This document shows, piece after piece, positions 27,056 through 36,193 of a stretch of DNA of 64,000 bases. The notes beneath the pieces were generated by a model, which saw only the letters and a program-made list of their open reading frames with translations, was not told where the DNA came from and did no database searches. The stretch is from NCBI GenBank assembly GCA_949318235.1, contig OX439137.1:9139181-9203180 (forward strand), written 5' to 3'. Position numbers and translations under genes: made by a program. Within the stretch, counting starts at the first letter, position 1, and the number at the start of each line of letters is the position of its first letter. The DNA is from Ecdyonurus torrentis. Its lineage: Eukaryota; Arthropoda; Insecta; Ephemeroptera; Heptageniidae.

Positions 27056-27771
27056 ATCTCCCTGCACCACACATGCATCCCCCTTTCCCTAACCATACAA
27101 CCTTAATAAGTCTATACCTTTATTGCTATAGTTGGAACATTTTCCTGGGATGTAACTCTCTACAAATTCCAAAATAAATTTTATTTTTATAATTTAAAAT
27201 TTTATTATTGCTTTTTGTTTATTAACACAGTTTGATTGTAAAAATGTTTTTCACATAATTTTATTTTATTTTTTTCTATGCAAATTTTTCATAACAAAAT
27301 TCAGTTAATTTATTTAAATGAGTTTTTTTTATTTTTTGAGCTCATTTTACTATGCAAAATTTTATTGAAAACAAAAAATTAAAATATATAAAAACGCCAA
27401 AATTATAATAATGAACAATACTTGTGCTATAGTGAAGCATCAGAAGAAGAAAAAAATTAAACCGAACTTCATTTTTTAACAGGATGTGTATAAGAAGTAA
27501 CATTTAAAATTTCTGCACAACCAATCAAGCGTTTTAAAAAAAAAAAATTAAACCAATCAATGGGTATAGTATTACTTTCAAAATACATATTAACGAAACA
27601 GCACTTTTTACTGACTAATAAAGAAGCAACTGTTTCAAGGTCAACTTTAAGCAATTATGATCATATTTACTTCCGTTTCTACATACTATGCATGCACAGT
27701 AAGTTGAAATGGGAGATCAAAATACCTAAAAAAAAAAAAATAATAAAAATCTGCCTCCAAACAGATGCTTC

Positions 27772-28158
27772 TTAAAGCCCTTGTTAACTTACTTTTTTAT
27801 CATTTAGAATAATTTATATTGATAATTACCATACCTTATTATCCATGAATTAGACACTACCCCGTTAATTTTGTATTTATTTCATTTTGACAGTTATTTC
27901 CCACATCTGACGTCACAATGTACCAATGGAGCTGTGATGGCGTGCAAAGAACTTGAGGGAGGGGCTTAAATTTATCCCTTGACCAGAGTGGTGACTGATT
28001 GGCGGCGGTACATTGTGACGTCAGATGCGTGAAATATCCATCAAAATGAAAATAAATACAAAATCAACATGGTGGTGACTAATTCATGGATAATAAGGTA
28101 TGGTAATTATCAATCTAGTATTCTAAATGATAAAAAAGTAAGTTGACAAGGGTTTTAA
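27772..28158. mobile_element. TTAA-MITE family 3, copy 2
   Basis: 387 bp foldback with the same arms (TTAAAGCCCTTGTTAAC) and a GC-richer loop containing GACGTCA on both arms. Confidence 0.88.
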
Positions 28159-28312
28159 TTAGTCAAATTTAACTAGATATTTCAAAACTTATTTTTTTAG
28201 TATGAAAAAAACAAAACAACTTAAAATACATTACATTTAAAAATATATAATTATAATTAAATACATATAGACAACTTTATTTGCTCCAGAAATTTAAATG
28301 AACCTATGTATT

Positions 28313-28466
28313 AAAGGTGCTCTGCCATAATGACCTAGGGGAAAGGGAAAAAAAAAAAAATGTCCCATCGACCCCATTTTTTCTCTCCTCCGTTTCAGGT
28401 CATTTACTGCAAAATACATTTTTCAAGATGAAGAGTACTTTGGACATTATACAGGAGCACCCTGTG
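28313..28466. mobile_element. Family 5 MITE, diverged copy
   Basis: Retains GGTGCTCTGCCATAATG at one end and CATTATACAGGAGCACC at the other, with a shared internal AGGTCATTTACTGCAAAA-type word. Confidence 0.7.
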
Positions 28467-29321
28467 TATTTTAAAATACAATAATTTAATATTTTATTAG
28501 TAACAATAAAATGCACAAACTTAACAAGAGATTAGGTAGTAGCAACTTATGGATTCTACTGATTCTAGTTTGATTTTTTTTTTAAACATACAAGCCACTA
28601 AAATGAGGCTATAATATTTTTTTTTGCAAAAATGTTGACAATTAAAAAGATTTGTTAAAAAAACACAGATATAAATTACAAAAAAATTGGGGAAGGGGAT
28701 GCGAGCTCAGACTGATAGGGATCTTGTAGAGAAAATAATTTCTAACTAACCCAGGTAAAAAAAAAACTATAACAAATCGAGTATTAATTAATTATATTGC
28801 TTGATACGAACAGCTAGTACAAACACTTTAAGTAATGCTCAATAAATGTTATTATTATTATTTTTTTGGCCGAGGTTAGAATCACAATGGTGCATCTATA
28901 AGTCTAAAAACTCATACTAAAGCCTCCCCTTCCCCAATTTTTTTCTCATTTATGTGTTTTTCTCTCAAATCGTTTAAACTGCCAATTAACGCACATACAT
29001 TTTTTCTTTCACTTTGTCTTCAAAAAAGTTGTCTATAAAAAGGAGGCACAGGGAGATTTTTTACAATTCCTGGTTATTTAAAATTATTAAATTCATTATG
29101 AAATATCATAATTTAACCTATAATGGCCATAATATTGTCTGAAGCTTTTGAAATAAGATCAGTGTGTTTGCCAAGTGCTAGATTACATGTTAAAATGCCA
29201 CTCATTATTACTATAAGATAATAGCAATAAATAATTTGTACTCTGTAACTTAATAGTTAGTTGTTGTTGTTTTTAATTAAATGGCATAATAAATGTCTTC
29301 CTTGCAATTTTATATAAGTTG

Positions 29322-29327
29322 TTTATT
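29322..29327 (-). terminator. ATXN3: ATXN3 polyadenylation signal AATAAA
   Basis: TTTATT on the plus strand, read as AATAAA on the gene strand, about 190 nt after the stop codon. It is the first well-placed canonical hexamer downstream; the actual cleavage site is not visible. Confidence 0.5.
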
Positions 29328-29515
29328 GCCTTTTTACGGCAAGCTACAGTTTGTAAAATAAAATCACAAGGGATCTAATTAACAGTTATTGCACAGAATC
29401 AAAAAGTTTGCAATTAATAAGAATAGGGGAAATAGCATTTTTGAACAATTTAATAAGTATAACCAGGAATCTATGAACAGGCAGTCTCAGTTACAGATTT
29501 CAGCATGTATTTAAG

Positions 29516-29610
29516 CTATGATTTTTTATTTGCAGCTTCCAAATAAGCAAGTCTCTTGCGTCGAACTTCTTCAGGATCTGCAGGTCTGGCAGATACCTCG
29601 GGTTCAACAC
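29516..29610 (-). CDS. ATXN3: ATXN3 coding exon 7 (VCP-binding motif, stop)
   Basis: 95 nt after a 3.6-kb intron, acceptor AAAATTTCAG. The joined frame reads C-VEPEVSARPADPEEVRRKR then LAYLEAANKKS and stop. This aligns with human SEELRKRREAYFEKQQQ, so the exon assignment is secure although short. The stop is where the human polyglutamine tract begins. Confidence 0.88.
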
Positions 29611-32600
29611 CTGAAATTTTAACAAAACAAATATAATAACCCAAAGTAAAGCTCTGGACAAGAGTTTGAGTGAAGGCAACCTTCATTTTTCTTATAAGAA
29701 ATATATTGGGTTGTACCAGGTAGCTTTTACGTTCTTCAAACTTTTATCCATGGTTTCATAAGTGCAAATAAATTTGAATTTTGTGTTAATTTTTGTAAAA
29801 AAAAAAAAATAATAATAAATAAATAAATAATAAATATATAAAAAAGCTTATCTCATGATTATTAAATTTGTGGACTGGATTTTTAGGTAAATATGACAAT
29901 ATTTGGTAATATATGGTAATATATTGGTATAATATTGGCAATATATGGTAAGATGACAGTTAAATATGCATTACATATACATTGGGCTTTCTGCTCCTTG
30001 ATGTGCACTCCTGGAGAGCCAAAACTTAACATGAAAGGTGATGCCACTTTGTAAAGAAAAAAAGGTAAAAGAAGAGTTGAGTTTAGGGCTTTGTTGCCAG
30101 CTTATGAAACACCTGCACAATTTCCTTTTCATTTAGCGCAGGTGTTTTGCAAACTGGCAACAAAGCACTTAACTCAAATCCCCTATTAGTGTTTTTCTTT
30201 ACAAAGTGGCATCACCTTTGATGTCAAGTTTTGGCCGTCTGGGAGTGTACTGCATATTTTACTTTATTATTTTTATTTTTTACTTAAAAATCTAGTTTTT
30301 AATTATTAGTCCTAGGATAAAGCTTGGGTTATGTAAGTGGTTATGTAAGTGAAAGTTTGCCATGCTCTGACTTTTCAAAGTAACCGTATCTGAGCCATAT
30401 TTTCCTAGCTGTATACAAAAGCCAAATTTCTGAGCAAAATAAATATCATGAACTCTTGATTTTGTAACATCACTAAGAAATCTTCACAATGGTCATGTTT
30501 CTGTGTAAGTCAATGTATTTATATTGTTATTACAATATATTATTAAAGGAAAGAATACCATGATGAAGTTGGTAGATAGGTGAAGATCTTGATGGCACAG
30601 TTAACACAAATATTTACATTCCTGTTTCAAGGCCAAAGCAGCCGTCAATCGGTCCCTGAGCGATAATCGTGCGACAACTATCACTGGCTCCCAATTGGCT
30701 TAGCGCAAACGTTAGACCAATCCTAACTCTAGCAGTCCTTGTCGCTAAAAGACCGACTGACAGTTGCGTTGGCCTTCAGCTGCTTAGACTGTATACCACT
30801 CTAATTTCTCAGCATGTCTTGATCAATGACAATATTTGTGTGAGCGTTGCCAACAAGATCTTAACCTATAGCTATGGACTTCATCGAGGTCAGGCACTTC
30901 TAGGGTTTTCTATTCTTTCCAACAAAGAAAATATATTGAAGGTGTAGGAAACGTTGAACAAAAAAACTTGCCTAATATCCTAACACCGAAATATCCGGAA
31001 TATCAACATTGATTTGGCCGAAGTCATTGATTTCTAATTTATTTCCCATTCAAGAAATGGCAAATGCGGACTCTGGTCCAAGCGCCCGTAAAACAAGCAT
31101 GCTGTGATGCCACAGTCTGCACCTGCCTTTGTGAATGGAAAATAAATTAGAAACCAATACCTCTGGCTAAATCAACGTTAATATTCTGGTATGTTAAGAT
31201 ATTAGGCAAGTTTTTTGTGCAACATGTTGATATACATTGAATCTTATTTCCAATATGAAAGCTACTGTATGTTGAAACTGTGAAACTGCTGCAATACTAC
31301 TGTAGACGTGATTATTACAAATGTCACAAAATCAAAGTTCAAAGAATTTATGAAATAATAAAATTAATTACGCAGTCACAAGAATTTACACTTAAAAAAG
31401 AAGAAGAATAGCATGCTTTAACAAGTAACAAAAGCTATACATATTTTAATTTCTTATTATAGGTTTTTTGGCTGAATATTTGAACACGTCAGATGCAAAT
31501 GCATACTTTTGATATTGGCTGCAAGTGTCATTTTCTCTTACTAAGCTAGAGAGAAATGAACCATGCAGCTAATGTTGAATGTATGTTTTTGCATGTGACG
31601 TGTTCAATTATGAAGATAAAATTGTATTGTGAGTTGGAAAGTGGTTAGACATGGTTAGTAGTGGACGCAGGCCACTTTTAAATTATAAAATATTCTCCAA
31701 AATTAAATTATAATTATCTATAAAAAGTATCTTCTAACATAATAATAGTCAAGTGTTCGACCCTCTCCCCTTGATATATAATTTAAAGTAAATATATGAA
31801 ATATGTATTTGATAAAAAGATAAAGCATAAAAAAAAAGGTTAAAAAGTGAGCAAATGAGTATTTTGGTATTGCTATTATCTCTATTCCTGTTTACAGAAT
31901 TAAATAATTAAATAATTTGTACTGTGTTTATATGAGTAAAATAAAATAAATAATAATAAAGCAAAGGGGGAAAAATATTTAAATAATTTAAGTAAGTTCT
32001 ATAGAAAATTACATGAAGCAAAAAATATTTTATAAAAAAGATCTGCACACAATGCAATATTATTTTGTGTTTTAACTACGTGACCTAGTTTCTTTCCTTC
32101 AATTTTTTCCTATAAACAGTATGTTGTGTATTATCTACAGAATAATTAAATTGAGTTTACCCCTAAGTTATATTTTGTATCACTTTAAAAAATACAGATT
32201 AAAAAAAAATAATAATAACAAAATAAAATAAGGGAGAAAAATGGCAGCACATAATCTGATTAATTTTGGTATTTAAAAAGTTAATTAGATTGTTTAAAAA
32301 GTAAATTGCTATAAAGAAAATGGTTGAAATTTGATTTTACATACAATTTTGTGAAGTAAAATTTGTATTAAACCTGTCAACAATAAAGTTAAAAAGGTGA
32401 CAGGTGCTCATAGTGATGCATATCACTTGATTCATACTCTGCTTTCAGTGGGGCCTATGTTAAGGAAGTGAGACTTTTTGTTAAACAGAAAGAAACAAAA
32501 ACAACGCTTGAGCTGGACGTTGCATTCTCAAATAAGACACAAAATGCTATGTAAAATCAAATGTTCTTTTGTACCATTATGGTTAAACCTCTAGGTTAGA

Positions 32601-34681
32601 ATTTAAACTTATTTACGCTTTTTAGAGCATGAATAAAAGAAAGGATAGACCTACCAGCAAGGGCCTTACTACAGTAGAAGTTATATGGAGAGTTTGATGT
32701 CTCACATGGCACAGAGTTAGTTATAAATGTTTATAAACATTCATAACTAGAACTCTGTGCCACGTGAGACCTCTACCTCTCCACAGAACTTATACTATGA
32801 TAAGGCCCTTGCTGGTATCTGTATCCTTTTCTTTATTATTGATCCTAACTGCGATGATTTATTCATGAAATTGATTTTAAAAGCATGAGTATTTTAAATT
32901 TTATAATTCTAAAACTCTACTAGACATTTAATACAAAACATAAAATAAGCGTGCACGAGTACTATCCATGCTACATGAACTTGTATACAACATTGAAATA
33001 AAAATAGAGGACATCAGATACAAAAATAATCTATCGACTGATTTCTCGCATTTTTATTTTTTACATGTAAAAACAAAAATTACAGTCAAGCGGGGTGACT
33101 TTCAACACCTAATTTTCTCTAATTTGGGCACTCATGTCTGAATTTTGCAATATGCTATCAAGATCAAAGTCACCCTATAGTTGAATGTACAGTAAAAGTC
33201 AAAAGTCTGCTTTTGTATCCAATGGACTCTTTAACAATACTAACTCACATTCTAAACTTAATTTTAAAGCTTTATCCAGTTCATCTTCTTCCCCCTTATT
33301 ATCATCATTTCGTTGTGATGCTAAACTTAATTTTATTGCTTTACTGATATCATCCTCTTGTTCCTCATGATCTTGTTGTTTTACAAATAAACTTAATTTT
33401 AAGGCTGCTTCGAGTTCTTCATCAGTGCTACATTCTCTAACAACCTTAATACTTTCATTTTTATCAATTGTTTTATCATGATGAGGTTCATCACTTATTT
33501 CTTTTGAACTTAATGCTAATGCAACTTTTAATTCATCTTCCTCTGTGACTATTACTGTCTGACCTTTACTCGTACCTGCCTGAAATAAACAAAGAGAAAT
33601 AAAAGTAAAATTAGTTTTAGATGAACAAAATGGCAGTGAATATTATGTTAAAGGCGTAGAACAACTTGAACAAAAAACTTGCCTAATATCCTAACATACC
33701 TAAATATCAACGTTAATTTGGCCGGAGTCATTGATTGTTTAATTTATTTTCCATTTACAAAATGACAGCTGCGGGTTTGTGACGTCACATCTCACTAGTC
33801 CACGCGGAAATAGGCAAGCTGTGACGTCACAAACCCGCAGCTGTCATTTTGTAAATAGAAAATAAATTAGAAATCAATGACTCCGGCCAAATTAACATTG
33901 ATATTTAGGTATGTTAGGATATTAGACACATTTTTTGTTCAAGGTGTTCTACGCCTTTAAAGCCCTTGTCAACTTACCTTTTTATCATTTAGAATACTAG
34001 ACTGATAATTACCATACCTTAATATCCATGAATTAGACACCAACACGTTGATTTTGTATTTATTTTTGTTTATTTTCCTTTTTGCGGTTATATCACGTAT
34101 CTGACGTCACAATGTACCGATGGGGCCGTGATAGGGGTAAAGAACTTGATGGAGGGGCTTAAATTTATCACGTGACCCGAGCGGTGACTGTGATTGGCGG
34201 CGGTACATTGTGACGTCAGATATGATGTACAGCAAAAAGGAAAATAAACGAAAATAAATATAAAATCAACGTGATGGTGTCTAATTCATGGATATTAAGG
34301 TATGGTAATTATCAGTCTAGTATTCTAAATGATAAAAAAGTAAGTTGACAAGGGCTTTAAGTGCATAGAAAGTTGTTCTAACACAGAGATACTAAAGAAT
34401 ATGAACATTTACCTCACACAAATAATAATAATAATGAGTGATTTTATGGTATATAGTATTCTGAATGAGGGTCCTAAATTAATTGATGTGCAATTTTCTA
34501 AATTTTGAGTTCATTGAGTATTTTTAATTAAGGCGAGAGATCAGCTACTGTGGGATTTAAGTACGTAACTAAAAAGTTGTAAAGAAACAAAAATCTGACA
34601 TTTTGCACAGTGACACATTAAGATAAGGTTCCTTAAAAAAAAAAAAAAAATAGTTGTCACAACACTAGATTTTAAATTACG

Positions 34682-34716
<35 letters not shown>

Positions 34717-35194
34717 GTTTTAGTCCTATAACATTCCATGTTTATTTCAATAATTATTTTCTTTCTTATCGGATGGTTGCAGGTTCTGAAAATTTTATCA
34801 TAGGTAGCTGTATTAACTTTCAAATGGCACCAAGAAGTTTGGAAGTTTTTTTTTTTTTAGATTTTGAGATACAAGCCATCTATATACAACCCTTAGTTTT
34901 TAAAACTCGTGATAGGACGTTACGGTCAGTAACTTGCGTCTGTGGTAATTCAGTTAAAAGTTACCAACTGTGTAGACAATAGTAGACATACAGTATCACA
35001 ATAAAAAAAAATAATAATAAATAATAATAATAATTCTCTTTTAAAATAAATTTAAAAAAAAAAAAATTTTGGTCTTCATTATTGTAAAAAGCAAAATTAT
35101 TAGTTGTCCTGACAAACAAAAGCTCACCTACAGACACATACACAAGCCTTGTATCAAGATATATCCAATGTGTTCTTTATTATCTTTGCTATCA

Positions 35195-35230
<36 letters not shown>

Positions 35231-36162
35231 GAACTATACACATCTCTACATCTGTGTACAGCTCTGAACAAAAGTTTCCAAATGGGGTATGAAACCTACA
35301 TTTTTCTCATAAGAAAAGCATTGGACTGTTGCAAGTTGCCTATCTGTACTGCTTTGAAACTTGTGCAGAGCTGTACATCTCTTAAATATGGTGGGGGTGC
35401 ACTTCCGTAAGAGGACGTTACACATTGGTGAATAAAAAAACAAGGTTGGTTTCACAGTGATGTAGTACGATGGCAGCACGGTAGATGGGGATGTTCAAAT
35501 ACAAAATGACGTCATAACAGCCCAATCGACCGTACTGCCACCGTACCACATCACTAAGAAACTGGCATTTTTTTGGATTCACCAATGTGTAAGCTCTCTC
35601 TTGTGAAGTGCACCCCCACTGAGTATGACCCTTGCTACTCCTTCCCCCTATTTACTTTTTTTAAAACAACTTACTGATTGTTGCTGTTCTGCCAAACTGA
35701 GTGCCAATGCTGCTTGCAAATCCTCATCTTCACTTCCAGATACTGCTCTTCTTCTTGTTGTATTTGATGATTCCCTAACTGGAGGGACGTAAGGAGAAGC
35801 TGTGAGTATTTTATCAGCACAGCAATCAGGTAATGCGCCTCGAACTATGAAGATAGAATACCCTGTAAGCAAACAAGAATATTGCTTTTATCCGTAGTCA
35901 AATTACATACCAATTTGTACAAAAAATGAGGATGCATACTGTAGAATATTTTCATTTATCTGATTTTTATTTATTAAAATTCAATGTAAGATAGCTTTTT
36001 TATTTGTTTGTTTGTTAATGTGTGATTGATTACATCTACTAAATAGGCCTAACCCTATTGTAAGTTCCTTTAATTAAATTATACAAAATTAAATACGGAT
36101 ACTTGAGAACATTGAAGCACATTTGTTGCACTAAAGTTGGATTCTTTAAAATTTGCTCAATG

Positions 36163-36193
<31 letters not shown>

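Larger units (their letters stand above)
24110..29321. other. Intergenic DNA between the signal-peptide gene and ATXN3
   Basis: Repeats are annotated separately. A GC-richer unique-looking patch at 25630-25770 has no long frame. 26400-27150 is mainly a TATAGGGTG-family element. No gene seen. Confidence 0.55.

Noticed and set aside
26710..27177. 155-codon plus-strand frame
   Set aside because: It covers a family 8 MITE copy and a poly-A tract; the same sequence in other copies is not open.
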